A DNA stretch of 64,000 nucleotides from Microvirga lenta (GTDB taxonomy: Bacteria; Pseudomonadota; Alphaproteobacteria; Rhizobiales; Beijerinckiaceae), in contig NZ_JAJBBR010000014.1 in the NCBI RefSeq assembly GCF_020532555.1, positions 62,001-126,000 of the forward strand, read 5' to 3'. Within the stretch, counting starts at the first letter, position 1. Every line of letters starts with the position of its first letter. Below are positions 37,771 through 46,476 of this stretch, one piece after another. The translations under genes were made by a program, and so were the position numbers. The notes beneath the pieces are model-generated. The model was not told the origin of the DNA. It saw only the letters and a program-made list of their open reading frames with translations, and made no database searches.

Positions 37771-38013
37771 GTGGCACAGCCGACCCGCACCAATTGGCGC
37801 AATCTCATTACCGTCATCAGCCTCTTGATCCTGATCGGCACGGAAGTGTTCGGCGTCGCGGTTGCGGCGGGCTGGGCGATTGCGGGCCTGTTCGAGCTGG
37901 GCGACACGGTCGGTTACGCCCTGATGGTCCTGTTCAGCCTCCTCGGCGCCTACACCATGCTCATCCTCTGGCGGCGCTGCGTCGTCGTGGAGCCGATCAG
38001 CGAAGCCGCCTAA
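37771..38013 (+). CDS. Small two-helix membrane protein, unknown function
   Basis: An 80-residue protein with two hydrophobic helices, NLITVISLLILIGTEVFGVA and YALMVLFSLLGAYTMLILW, and short polar ends. GTG 37771 is preferred because GGAG lies 9 bases upstream; an ATG at 37756 would add five residues. It is divergent from the GGT-like gene and overlaps the convergent DUF1850 gene by 4 bases. I recognise no named family. Confidence 0.65.
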   Translation: MAQPTRTNWRNLITVISLLILIGTEVFGVAVAAGWAIAGLFELGDTVGYALMVLFSLLGAYTMLILWRRCVVVEPISEAA

Positions 38014-38378
38014 GGCCTGTCGCACACCTTCATCACGATCGGGTCCGCCCCGGCCGGCACATAGGCCTCCATCGGCCGGCATTGGCCCGAGATGCAGATC
38101 CGCCAATCCGCTGTGGCGCCCGAGCGCCGCATGACGATTTCCTTTTGAGGCGGAACGGCCGGACGCCATTTCCAGACGCCGTTGTCGAAGCGGGCATCCG
38201 GCGGCGGCTCCATGCCCGCGCCCGATCCGCGCACCCGCGCCTCCACGAGTTCGAGCCCGGCCGGACCGGAACGCCAGTCCTCCTCCCAGGCGATCTTTTC
38301 GACGGAATGCGTCCAGGCCAGGGTGAGCGCGCCCGCCATGAGGGGCGCGATCACCTGGCCTGCGACGAGGCAGATCAC
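38010..38378 (-). CDS. DUF1850 protein of the TAXI-TRAP locus
   Basis: A 122-residue protein that starts with GTG at 38378, overlapping the TRAP permease stop in a GTGA junction, so translation is coupled. It has a hydrophobic N-terminus (VICLVAGQVIAPLMAGALTLAW) consistent with a signal peptide or anchor, then TLAWTHSVEKIAWEEDWR, which is the DUF1850 signature. Two late cysteines lie in RICISGQCRP. DUF1850 genes regularly accompany fused TAXI-TRAP permeases; the role is unknown. Distinguished from longer frame extensions by the coupling start. Confidence 0.8.
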   Translation of the reverse strand: MICLVAGQVIAPLMAGALTLAWTHSVEKIAWEEDWRSGPAGLELVEARVRGSGAGMEPPPDARFDNGVWKWRPAVPPQKEIVMRRSGATADWRICISGQCRPMEAYVPAGADPIVMKVCDRP

Positions 38379-40675
38379 CGCTGTGCCGCAGGGGCCGCGG
38401 CACCGGTCCCGCGGCTGCGCCAGAGATGGTAGCCGATCACGATCGCCGCGAGCCCGAAGCCGATCTCGTCGGTGATGGGCAGGGCCAGGACAAGGGTGCC
38501 GGCCGCAGCCACGGCGATCACCCTCTCCCACCAGTACATGGTCGTGCGGAAGTATCCGACGGAGGCGGCACCCCACAGGAGGACCGCGAGGCCGGCCTTG
38601 ACCACCATGTAGGCGACCTTCAGCCAGAAGGCCCAGCCCTCAAGACCTCCCGCCTGCTGCATCATCAGCGCCGGATCGTAGACCGCCATATAGGGGATCA
38701 CGAAGCCCGGCAGGGCGATGCGCAGGGCCGAGAAGCCGATCCGGAAGCCGGACGCCTTCGCGATGGGCGCGGCCGCGAAGGCCGCCAGCGCCACCGGGGG
38801 CGTGAGGTCCGCCATGATGCCGAAGTAGAAGACGAACATGTGCGAGACGATGAGCGGCACATCGAGGGTCAGCAGCGCGGGCGCGGCCAGCGACGAGGTG
38901 ATGATGTAGTTCGGGATCGTCGGGATGCCCATGCCGAGGATGAGGCTGACGAACATGGTCAGCACCAGCGACAGGATGAGCGAGTCGCGGCCGATGGAGA
39001 CCACCCAGTTTCCGAAGATCGTTCCGATGCCGGTCAGGGTCATGGTGCCGATCACGATGCCGACCACGGCGCAGGCAAGGCCCACGGGGAGCGCCTGGCG
39101 CGCCCCGTCCGCCAGCGCGTCGCGGCAGGCCTGCAGCGTCTCGGGGCCGCCCCGGATGAAGATGCTGACCAGGACCAGAACCGCCACGAGGGCCAGAACC
39201 AGGGTGATGTCGAACCGCAGCAGCGCGGCGGCGATCAGGCCGAGGCCGATCCAGAAGATGACGCGGACGGTCTGGTTCAGGATTCCGAGAGCCATGGATC
39301 CCGCCAGGATGAGCACCACCGTGAGCGCCAGGCCGATGGAGCCGGCGAAGAGCGGCGTGTATCCCGAGAAGAGCAGATAGACGAGAACCGCGAGCGGCAG
39401 GATGAGGTGCCACTTCTCCTTCAGGGCCTTCATGGCGCTCGGCAGCTCGTGCTTGGCCAGACCCCGCAGCCCGGACTTTCCGGCCTCGAGATGCACCGCC
39501 AGGAAGGCCGAGGCGTAGTAGAGGATGGCCGGGATGATCGCCGCCTTGACCACCTCGACGTAAGGCACGTCGATGGTCTCGGCCATGATGAAGGCCACGG
39601 CGCCCATCACGGGCGGCATGATCTGGCCGCCCATGGAAGCCGTTGCTTCCACACCGCCTGCGAATTCCGGACGATAGCCGTACCGCTTCATGAGCGGGAT
39701 GGTGAACTGTCCGGTCGAGACCACGTTGGCGACGCCCGAGCCCGAGATCGTGCCCATGAGCGCCGAGGAGAACACGGACACCTTCGCCGGACCGCCCTTG
39801 GCGCTGCCGAAGGCGCCCATGGCGACGTCCGTGAAGAGCTGGATCATGCCCGCCCTCTCGAGGAAGGCCCCGAACAGGATGAACAGGAAGATGTAGGTGG
39901 CCGAGACCAGGGTCGGCGTGGCGTAGAGCCCCTCGGTGCCGAAGGACATGTGCTCGATCACCTGATCCAGCGAATAGCCGCGGTGGTCGAACGGCGCCGG
40001 CAGGTAATTGCCGAAGAGGCAATAGGCCAGGAACAGCCCCGCCACGATCGGGAGGGCCGGGCCCATGACGCGCCAGACGAGATAGAACAGGACCGCGATG
40101 GCCGAAATGCCGACGACGAGATCGGCCGGCGTGACCTCGCCCGCCCGGATCACGAGTTCGTCATAGAGCGCCCAGTGATAGAGGCCGATTCCGAAGCCGA
40201 TGAGGCCGATGACCCAGCCGAGGGCATAGGTCACGGGGCTCCGGGCCCGGTGGTTCGCCAGCATGGCGCCCGCGACCAGGCAGAGGAAGCCCACATGGAG
40301 GGCGCGGACGACCTGGCTCGGCAGGCCGCCGGGAAACTTGAGGACGAGGCCGTAGGTGACGGCGAGCGCCAGGAGGGCCAGGGCTCCGTCGACCACGTCG
40401 CTCCCCCGCATGCGGGAGAAGATGAGCCACGCCGCCCAGAGCACGAAGACCCCGCCGATGATCGTGATCAGCGAGAGGCCGGCCAGGATGGGGCGGTCGA
40501 GGGGAATGCCGAAAGCCGTGACGATCTGGAAGGTCGAGAACGAGACCGCGATCCAGAAGAGGAGCTTGCCGAGCATGCCCTCGCCGAAATTCTCGGGCAG
40601 GCCGTGCTCAGGGTTCGCAGGAGTCGACGGCGCTTCCAACTCTGCGACTTCAGACGCGTTCACACCGTGACTCAT
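38375..40675 (-). CDS. TRAP transporter permease, fused 4TM/12TM subunits
   Basis: A 766-residue fusion of the small (DctQ-like) and large (DctM-like) TRAP membrane subunits, typical of TAXI systems that take up organic acids with a sodium or proton gradient. About 16-18 hydrophobic segments. Characteristic sequences include GAFLERAGMIQLFTDVA, GSAKGGPAKVSVFSSALMG, SGSGVANVVSTGQFTIPLMK and the late LILGMGIPTIPNYII. It is encoded downstream of the binding protein after a 93-base gap that contains a terminator-like hairpin. Confidence 0.95.
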   Translation of the reverse strand: MSHGVNASEVAELEAPSTPANPEHGLPENFGEGMLGKLLFWIAVSFSTFQIVTAFGIPLDRPILAGLSLITIIGGVFVLWAAWLIFSRMRGSDVVDGALALLALAVTYGLVLKFPGGLPSQVVRALHVGFLCLVAGAMLANHRARSPVTYALGWVIGLIGFGIGLYHWALYDELVIRAGEVTPADLVVGISAIAVLFYLVWRVMGPALPIVAGLFLAYCLFGNYLPAPFDHRGYSLDQVIEHMSFGTEGLYATPTLVSATYIFLFILFGAFLERAGMIQLFTDVAMGAFGSAKGGPAKVSVFSSALMGTISGSGVANVVSTGQFTIPLMKRYGYRPEFAGGVEATASMGGQIMPPVMGAVAFIMAETIDVPYVEVVKAAIIPAILYYASAFLAVHLEAGKSGLRGLAKHELPSAMKALKEKWHLILPLAVLVYLLFSGYTPLFAGSIGLALTVVLILAGSMALGILNQTVRVIFWIGLGLIAAALLRFDITLVLALVAVLVLVSIFIRGGPETLQACRDALADGARQALPVGLACAVVGIVIGTMTLTGIGTIFGNWVVSIGRDSLILSLVLTMFVSLILGMGIPTIPNYIITSSLAAPALLTLDVPLIVSHMFVFYFGIMADLTPPVALAAFAAAPIAKASGFRIGFSALRIALPGFVIPYMAVYDPALMMQQAGGLEGWAFWLKVAYMVVKAGLAVLLWGAASVGYFRTTMYWWERVIAVAAAGTLVLALPITDEIGFGLAAIVIGYHLWRSRGTGAAAPAAQR

Positions 40676-40714
40676 GGCGTGCAGTCTCCCATTCGGGCTT
40701 TGTAGATGAACATG

Positions 40715-40744
40715 AAAAAGCCGGAGCAGTTCACCCGCCCCGGC
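40715..40744 (-). terminator. Intra-operon terminator between TAXI binding protein and permease
   Basis: On the minus strand GCCGGGGC-(9)-GCTCCGGC forms an 8-bp stem with one G-U pair, followed directly by five T residues. It lies 25 bases after the binding-protein stop and 40 bases before the permease start. It could reduce permease relative to binding-protein expression. Confidence 0.65.
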
Positions 40745-40768
40745 CGTTTTGTCAAATGGATTGAAGCG

Positions 40769-41737
40769 TTACGAGCCCTGCTTCTTCACGCCCTTCTCGT
40801 CGAAATAGCGCTGCGCGCCCGGATGCACCGGGATCGGCATGCCCGACAGGGCGTTCTCGAGCTTGATGTCCCGGGCGGCCGCGTGGGCGGCGGCCAGTTC
40901 CGGCAGGCTCTCGAAGATGGACTTGGTCATCTGATAGACGGTCTCGTCCTTCACGCCCGAATGGGTCACGAGGTAGTTCACCACGGCGGCGGTCGGCACC
41001 GCGGCGGTCTGGCCCTCGTAGGTGTTCGGCGGGATGGTCGCCGTCACGTAGGGAGTTCCGACCTTCTGCACGACGTCCGCCGGGATCTCCACGACCTGGA
41101 TCGGCACCGAGGTGGCGAGGTCGCGGATGGAGGAGACGCCGAGGCCGGCCGACTGCAGGGTCGCGTCGAGCTGGCGGTTCTTCATGAGCTCGACGGACTC
41201 GCCGAAGGGCAGGTACTCGACCTTGGCAAGGTCGTCATAGGACAGGCCCGCGCCCTGCAGGATCGCCCGGGCGTTGAGCTCGGTGCCCGACTTCGGGGCG
41301 CCGACGGAGAGGCGCTTGCCCTTGAGGTCGGCGAGGGTCTTGATGCCGGAATCCTTGGAGGCCACGATCTGGATGTAGTTGGGGTAGATCGCGGTCACGC
41401 CGCGCAGCTTGTCCAGCTTGGAGCGGAAGCCCGCCTCCTGATCGCCGGCCCAGCCCATGGCGAGGCTGTCGCCGAGGGTGAAGCCGAGCTCGCCCTTGCC
41501 CTGCTGCAGCAGGGTCAGGTTCTCGACCGAGGCCTTCGTGGCCTGGACGGAGGGGCGGCTGCCCTGGATCTTGTCGGTGAACACCTTGGAGATGGCGACG
41601 CCGAGAGGATAGTAGACGCCGGAGGTGCCTCCGGTCAGGATGTTGATGAAGTCCTGCGCCTGGGCCGGAACGCTGGCGCCTGCAAGGGCGAGGGCTGTCG
41701 CGGCGCCGATGAGGCGGCGCTTGAAGGTGGAACGCAT
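40769..41737 (-). CDS. TAXI-family TRAP solute-binding protein
   Basis: A 322-residue periplasmic binding protein. Signal peptide ends near VPAQAQDF. FINILTGGTSGVYYPLGVAISKVF is the TAXI family N-terminal signature, and KGKRLSVGAPKSGTELNA is also characteristic. It delivers its ligand to the fused permease encoded next. The substrate of TAXI systems is seldom known, with glutamate and dicarboxylates reported in some members. Promoter lies in the 156-base divergent gap shared with the glucan gene. Confidence 0.94.
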   Translation of the reverse strand: MRSTFKRRLIGAATALALAGASVPAQAQDFINILTGGTSGVYYPLGVAISKVFTDKIQGSRPSVQATKASVENLTLLQQGKGELGFTLGDSLAMGWAGDQEAGFRSKLDKLRGVTAIYPNYIQIVASKDSGIKTLADLKGKRLSVGAPKSGTELNARAILQGAGLSYDDLAKVEYLPFGESVELMKNRQLDATLQSAGLGVSSIRDLATSVPIQVVEIPADVVQKVGTPYVTATIPPNTYEGQTAAVPTAAVVNYLVTHSGVKDETVYQMTKSIFESLPELAAAHAAARDIKLENALSGMPIPVHPGAQRYFDEKGVKKQGS

Positions 41738-41893
41738 AGGCGTAGCTCCCTGTTTGCGACGCCGGGTTCTCCGGCGCCTGTGTGTGAGCCTAGTTTTGGC
41801 GGCTGACGCCGAAACCTCAAGAGGTTATGAGGGTCTTAATCCTGCCGCCTTGGTGGGTAGGGGTCTTGTCTCCACAGGTCAATACGTCGTTCC

Positions 41894-43471
41894 ATGTTCA
41901 ACCGTCGTCAGTTTCTCCAAGTCGCAACAGCCACGGCCGGTCTGGCCGCCACCGGCTTCTCCACCAAGGCCCTGGCCCAGCAGAGCCTGAAGATGGGCGA
42001 GCCCGTCCCGTTTTCGTTCGAAGCCCTGAAAAGGCGGGCGCGGGAGATGGCGAAGGAGCCCTATTCCGCCCCGCCCCGCCCCTCGCCGGAGGTGCTGGAG
42101 CAGATCGACTACGATGCCCACGGCAAGATCCGCTTCAAGACGGACCTCGCGCTCTGGGCCGACGGGCCGAGCCAGTTTCCGGTGACGTTCTTCCACATGG
42201 GGCGCTTCTTCCAGAAGCCCGTGCGGATGCACGTGGTGAGCGACCGGCAGGCGCGGGAGATCATCTACGACAGCGCCTATTTCGACATGCCGGCGGATTC
42301 ACCGGCGCGGAAACTGCCGGAAAACTCGGGCTTCGCAGGCTTCCGCTTCCAGGAATCGCGCAACGGCAGGCTCGACTGGCGCAAGAACGACTGGGTCGCC
42401 TTCCTGGGCGCGTCCTATTTCCGGGCCATCGGCGAACTCTATCAATACGGCCTGTCGGCCCGCGGCCTGGCGGTGGACGTGGCGGTCCACGGCAAGAACG
42501 AGGAGTTCCCGGACTTCACCCATGTCTATTTCGACACCCCGCAGCCGGGCTCGGACACGGTCACGGTCTTCGCCCTCCTCGAAGGCCCGAGCGTCACGGG
42601 CGCCTACCGCTTCGTCATGCAGCGGGCGGCGGCGGTCATCATGGATATCGAGAGCGCCGTCTTCCTGCGCCAGGACGTGAGCCGCCTCGGGATCGCCCCC
42701 CTCACCTCCATGTACTGGTATTCGGAGAAGGCCAAGACGACGGCGATCGACTGGCGCCCGGAAATCCACGATTCCGACGGCCTTGCCATGTGGACCGGCA
42801 GCGGCGAGCGCATCTGGCGCCCTCTCAACAATCCCCCGCGGATCATCACCTCGGCCTTCGTGGACGAGAACCCGAAGGGCTTCGGGCTGCTCCAGCGCGA
42901 CCGCAATTTCGACCACTATCTCGACGGCGTCTATTACGACCGGCGCCCGTCCCTCTGGATCGAACCGCAGGGCAACTGGGGCAAGGGTTCGATCCAGCTC
43001 GTGGAAATCCCGACCGACGACGAGATCCACGACAATATCGTGGCCATGTGGGTGCCGGCGGAGCCGGCCAGGGCGGGACAGTCCTTCGATTTCCGCTACC
43101 GCATGTCCTGGTCGGCGGAGGAGCCCTACCCGACCCCTCTGGCGCGCGTCGTAGCGACCCGCTTCGGCAATGGCGGCCAGGCCGGGACCGTACGCCCCAA
43201 GGGCGTGCGCAAGTTCATGGTCGAGTTCCTGGGGCCGCCCCTGGCCAAGCTCCCGAACGGCGTCATTCCCCAGCCCGTTCTCACCGCATCCCGCGGCGAG
43301 TTCTCGAACGTCCTGACAGAGGCCGTCCCCAACAACGTGCCGGGCCATTGGCGCACCCAGTTCGACCTCACCGTGACCGGAACGGAGCCCGTCGAGATGC
43401 GCGGCTACCTGCGAAACGGCGACGAGGTGCTGAGCGAAACCTGGCTCTACCAGTACCACCCCGCCTTTTAA
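41894..43471 (+). CDS. Periplasmic glucan biosynthesis protein, OpgD/OpgG family (copy 1)
   Basis: A 525-residue exported protein for osmoregulated periplasmic glucan synthesis. The N-terminus MFNRRQFLQVATATAGLAATG is a twin-arginine signal, which fits OpgD rather than Sec-exported OpgG. Family landmarks are GFAGFR, FLGASYFRAIG, YGLSARGLAVDVA, LTSMYWYSE, HDSDGLAMWTG, NPKGFGLLQRDR and WWVEP-like SLWIEPQGNWG. The protein is a beta-sandwich thought to modify or release glucan chains. No opgH glucosyltransferase is adjacent. A paralogue lies at 55293. Confidence 0.9.
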   Translation: MFNRRQFLQVATATAGLAATGFSTKALAQQSLKMGEPVPFSFEALKRRAREMAKEPYSAPPRPSPEVLEQIDYDAHGKIRFKTDLALWADGPSQFPVTFFHMGRFFQKPVRMHVVSDRQAREIIYDSAYFDMPADSPARKLPENSGFAGFRFQESRNGRLDWRKNDWVAFLGASYFRAIGELYQYGLSARGLAVDVAVHGKNEEFPDFTHVYFDTPQPGSDTVTVFALLEGPSVTGAYRFVMQRAAAVIMDIESAVFLRQDVSRLGIAPLTSMYWYSEKAKTTAIDWRPEIHDSDGLAMWTGSGERIWRPLNNPPRIITSAFVDENPKGFGLLQRDRNFDHYLDGVYYDRRPSLWIEPQGNWGKGSIQLVEIPTDDEIHDNIVAMWVPAEPARAGQSFDFRYRMSWSAEEPYPTPLARVVATRFGNGGQAGTVRPKGVRKFMVEFLGPPLAKLPNGVIPQPVLTASRGEFSNVLTEAVPNNVPGHWRTQFDLTVTGTEPVEMRGYLRNGDEVLSETWLYQYHPAF

Positions 43472-43504
43472 GGTTGCGGGTGGCGGACTATGCAATCAAA
43501 AAAT

Positions 43505-43524
43505 GCGTATAAAATACTATACGC
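43505..43524. promoter_or_regulatory. Palindromic operator candidate for the metal-uptake operon (Zur-like)
   Basis: GCGTATA (43505-43511) and TATACGC (43518-43524) form a perfect inverted repeat with a 6-base AT-rich spacer, in a stretch much richer in A/T than the surroundings and 40-59 bases upstream of the first gene of the operon. Size and TATA-rich arms resemble Fur-family (Zur) boxes of alphaproteobacteria. The zur gene is not in the window. Confidence 0.55.
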
Positions 43525-43563
43525 CCTCTGGAACGGGAGCAAAATCCGTTCTATCTGAACGGT

Positions 43564-43719
43564 ATGCCGCATAGCCACCACCATCACGATCATGCCCATC
43601 GGGCGGTTGCCGCCGCTCCGACTTTCTCGCTGCTGCGCCTCTCGGCCTGGGAGCGTCTCGGAGGGGCCGCGATCCTCCTGGCCGGCTTGTGGCTTCTGGT
43701 CTTCTGGGTTCTGGGGTAG
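43564..43719 (+). CDS. Histidine-rich 51-residue single-helix membrane peptide
   Basis: Begins ATG at 43564 and encodes MPHSHHHHDHAHRA, seven histidines in twelve residues, then one hydrophobic helix (GGAAILLAGLWLLVFWVLG) up to the stop at 43719. Four bases later the ABC ATPase starts. The His/Asp tail strongly suggests binding of Zn2+ or another transition metal at the membrane, and the position makes it the first gene of a metal-uptake operon, directly after the palindromic operator. Too short for routine gene calling. It could aid metal transfer to the permease or sense metal. I recognise no named family. Confidence 0.75.
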   Translation: MPHSHHHHDHAHRAVAAAPTFSLLRLSAWERLGGAAILLAGLWLLVFWVLG

Positions 43720-43723
43720 GACC

Positions 43724-44476
43724 ATGCCCGCAGCCGCCACATCGATTCAGTTCGACGAAGTGACCCTCGGCTACGGCCGGCGGCCCGCCGTCCATCATCT
43801 GCACGGGGAGATCGCCCCCGGCAGCCTGACGGCGGTGGTCGGCCCCAACGGCGCCGGCAAGTCGACCCTGCTCAAGGGCATCGTCGGCACCCTGCGTCCC
43901 CTCGAAGGCCGGATCCGGCTCACCGGCCCGGCCAATGCGCGCATTGCCTATCTGCCCCAGGCGGCCGAGATCGACCGCACGTTTCCGCTCTCGGTCTACG
44001 ACCTCGTGGCCATGGGCCTCTGGTCCCGCTCCGGCCTGTTCGGCAGCATCGGGGCCAAGGACCGCGCCCGGGTCGAGCAGGCCCTGGACGCGGTCGGCCT
44101 CGTCGGCTTCGAGCGCCGCCCGATCGCCACCCTCTCCGGCGGACAAATGCAGCGCGCCCTGTTCGCCCGCCTTCTCCTGCAGGATTCCCCCGTGATCCTC
44201 CTGGACGAACCCTTCACCGCCATCGATGCCAAGACCACCGCCGACCTCCTCGACGTGGTGCGCCGCTGGCACGACGAATCCCGCACGGTCGTGGCCGTGC
44301 TGCACGACCTCGACACGGTGAAGCGGGTCTTCCCGCAGACGCTCCTGATCGCCCGGGAACCCGTGGCATGGGGCGAGACCAGCGACGTCCTGAGCCCAGA
44401 GAACCTCCTGAAGGCCCGCCGGATGGTCGAGGCGCACGATCCCCACGCAGCCCCCTGCCATCGCGGTGCCGCGTGA
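43724..44476 (+). CDS. Zinc/manganese-type ABC transporter ATPase
   Basis: A 250-residue nucleotide-binding subunit of a cluster-9 metal importer (ZnuC/AztA class). Walker A is GPNGAGKST, the ABC signature LSGGQMQRALFARLL, and Walker B VILLDEPFTAID, followed by the switch His in AVLHDLDTV. AYLPQAAEIDRTFPLSVYDLV is typical of the metal-transport branch. It starts four bases after the His-rich peptide gene and its TGA overlaps the permease GTG, so the operon is tightly coupled. Confidence 0.94.
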   Translation: MPAAATSIQFDEVTLGYGRRPAVHHLHGEIAPGSLTAVVGPNGAGKSTLLKGIVGTLRPLEGRIRLTGPANARIAYLPQAAEIDRTFPLSVYDLVAMGLWSRSGLFGSIGAKDRARVEQALDAVGLVGFERRPIATLSGGQMQRALFARLLLQDSPVILLDEPFTAIDAKTTADLLDVVRRWHDESRTVVAVLHDLDTVKRVFPQTLLIAREPVAWGETSDVLSPENLLKARRMVEAHDPHAAPCHRGAA

Positions 44477-45354
44477 CGGTTACAGACATGTTCGAGATGC
44501 TCTACGGCCCCTTCGCCGAGTTCGACTTCATGCAGCGGGCGCTCGTCGGCGTGATCGCCATCGCGCTCGGCGGCGGCCCCGTCGGCGTGTTCCTGATGCT
44601 GCGCCGCATGAGCCTCACCGGCGACGCCATGGCCCACGCGATCCTTCCCGGCGCCGCCATCGGTTATCTCCTCGCGGGCCTGTCCCTGCCGGCCATGACC
44701 ATCGGCGGGCTGTTCGCGGGCGTGATCGTCGCCGTCGCGGCGGGCCTCGTCTCGCGGCTCACCTCCCTGAAGGAGGACGCGTCGCTCGCGGCCTTCTATC
44801 TCCTCTCCCTCGCGCTCGGCGTCACGATCGTCTCGCTCCGGGGCTCCAACGTGGACCTGCTGCACGTGCTCTTCGGCACGGTGCTGGCCCTCGACGACAG
44901 CACCCTCCTGCTGCTTGCGGGCATTTCGTCGGCCACGGTGCTGACGCTCGCGGTTCTCTACCGTCCGCTGGTGCTGGAATGCGTCGATCCCACCTTCCTG
45001 CGCTCGGTCAGCCGGGCCGGAACGCCGACGCACCTGATCTTCCTCGGCCTCGTGGTGCTCAACCTCGTGGGCGGGTTCCACGCGCTCGGCACCCTTCTCG
45101 CGGTCGGCATGATGATGCTGCCGGCCGCTGCCTCCCGGTTCTGGAGCAGCGACATCACCATGATGATGATCCTGTCCGTGGTGATCGGGATGGTGTCGGG
45201 CTTCGCCGGCCTGCTCCTGTCGTTTCATGTGGAGCTCCCGGCCGGCCCCTCGGTCATTCTGGCGGCCGGGATCATCTATGCCGGCTCGCTCATCTTCGGC
45301 CGGGAGGGCGGGCTCCTGTGGCTCGCATGGCCCGGCAGGCACCTGGAAGCCTGA
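44473..45354 (+). CDS. Zinc/manganese-type ABC transporter permease
   Basis: A 293-residue integral membrane subunit with about 8-9 hydrophobic helices (ABC-3 family). Signatures are RRMSLTGDAMAHAILPGAAIGYLLAG, LKEDASLAAFYLLSLALGV and LLAVGMMMLPAAASRFWS. The start is GTG 44473 in a GTGA overlap with the ATPase stop; ATG 44488 is a possible alternative. Its partners are the ATPase before and the binding protein 37 bases after. Confidence 0.93.
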   Translation: MTVTDMFEMLYGPFAEFDFMQRALVGVIAIALGGGPVGVFLMLRRMSLTGDAMAHAILPGAAIGYLLAGLSLPAMTIGGLFAGVIVAVAAGLVSRLTSLKEDASLAAFYLLSLALGVTIVSLRGSNVDLLHVLFGTVLALDDSTLLLLAGISSATVLTLAVLYRPLVLECVDPTFLRSVSRAGTPTHLIFLGLVVLNLVGGFHALGTLLAVGMMMLPAAASRFWSSDITMMMILSVVIGMVSGFAGLLLSFHVELPAGPSVILAAGIIYAGSLIFGREGGLLWLAWPGRHLEA

Positions 45355-45391
45355 CGCTTCCTTTGATTTCGCAACAGAAGGACCATCGCCG

Positions 45392-46321
45392 ATGACGACT
45401 CGCAGACATGCCCTCTCGCTGGTCCTGGGCTGCCTTGCCCTGGCAGGAACCGCCCTGCCGGTCGCGGCCCAGGCCGCCGACAAGCTGAAAGTCGTCGCCA
45501 CCTTCTCCATTCTCGGGGACCTGGCGCGCAATGTCGGCGGCGACCGGGCCGAGGTGACGACCCTCGTCGGCCCGAACGGGGACGCCCACGTCTATTCCCC
45601 GACCCCGGCGGACGGACGGCGCCTGACGGAGGCCAAGGTCGTCATCACCAACGGCCTCAAGTTCGAAGGCTGGATCGACAGGCTCATCAAGTCCTCCGGC
45701 ACCAAGGCCGCCGTGACCGAAGCCGCCAAGGGCGTGAAGCCCTTGAAGGAGGAGGCCGGCGGACATGGCCACGGCCACGGTCATAGTCATGCGGGCGTCG
45801 ATCCCCATGCCTGGCAGAGCATCGCCAACGCGAAGACCTACGTGACCAACATCCGCGACGCCCTCATCGCGGCCGATCCCGAGGGCAAGGCCGTCTACGA
45901 GGCCAACGCCGCCGCCTATCTCAAGCAGCTCGACGGGCTCGAGGAGGAGATCAAGGGGCTGGTGTCCAAGATCCCGGCGGACCGCCGCCGCATCATCACC
46001 TCCCACGACGCCTTCCGCTATTTCGAGGATGCCTACGGAATCGAGTTCATCTCGCCGCAGGGCGTCTCCACCGATTCCGAGGCCTCAGCCAAGGACGTGG
46101 CGAAGATCATCCGGCAGATCAAGCAGGAGAAGATCAAGGCCGTCTTCGTGGAGAACGTCTCCGATGCCCGTCTGATGGAGCGCATCGCGAAGGAGACCGG
46201 AGCCGCCGTCGGCAGCCAGGTCTATTCCGATGCCCTTTCGGAGCCGAGCGGACCGGCCGGGACTTACATTGACATGATGCGACACAATATAAGGGCCTTC
46301 AGCTCGGCCTTGTCGAGCTGA
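45392..46321 (+). CDS. Periplasmic metal-binding protein with histidine loop (ZnuA/AztC-like)
   Basis: A 309-residue cluster A-I solute-binding protein. Signal peptide MTTRRHALSLVLGCLALAG, cleaved near AQAAD. Metal-ligand candidates are His66 in GDAHVYSPTP, His139 in GVDPHAW, the later His in TSHDAFRYF, and the acidic site in STDSEASAKD. The loop at 123-133 (GGHGHGHGHSH) is the flexible histidine loop that distinguishes zinc-binding from manganese-binding members. Third structural gene of the operon. Zinc is therefore the best-supported substrate. Confidence 0.93.
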   Translation: MTTRRHALSLVLGCLALAGTALPVAAQAADKLKVVATFSILGDLARNVGGDRAEVTTLVGPNGDAHVYSPTPADGRRLTEAKVVITNGLKFEGWIDRLIKSSGTKAAVTEAAKGVKPLKEEAGGHGHGHGHSHAGVDPHAWQSIANAKTYVTNIRDALIAADPEGKAVYEANAAAYLKQLDGLEEEIKGLVSKIPADRRRIITSHDAFRYFEDAYGIEFISPQGVSTDSEASAKDVAKIIRQIKQEKIKAVFVENVSDARLMERIAKETGAAVGSQVYSDALSEPSGPAGTYIDMMRHNIRAFSSALSS

Positions 46322-46345
46322 TCATCCCCTTCGCGGGCTCGTCGC

Positions 46346-46448
46346 GTGTCATTCCCGGCGAGCGGCGCGGGGAAGGGAATCCGGATACGGCTCGCGCCGG
46401 ACGCTGGATCCCCTTCCCGGCCTGAAGGCAGGCCGCCGGGAATGACAC
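46346..46448. repeat. Intergenic inverted-repeat element 1, upstream of the COG0523 gene
   Basis: GTGTCATTCCCGGC (46346-46359) is the exact reverse complement of 46435-46448, and inner arms GGGGAAGGG and CCCCTTCCC extend the pairing, so about 100 bases fold into one long hairpin. The outer TCATTCC/GGAATGA termini resemble those of element 2 at 47455, so the two may belong to one dispersed family. It separates the transporter genes from the GTPase gene. Confidence 0.75.
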
Positions 46449-46476
46449 CCGCAACTTCGCCTTTTTGGAACATCCG

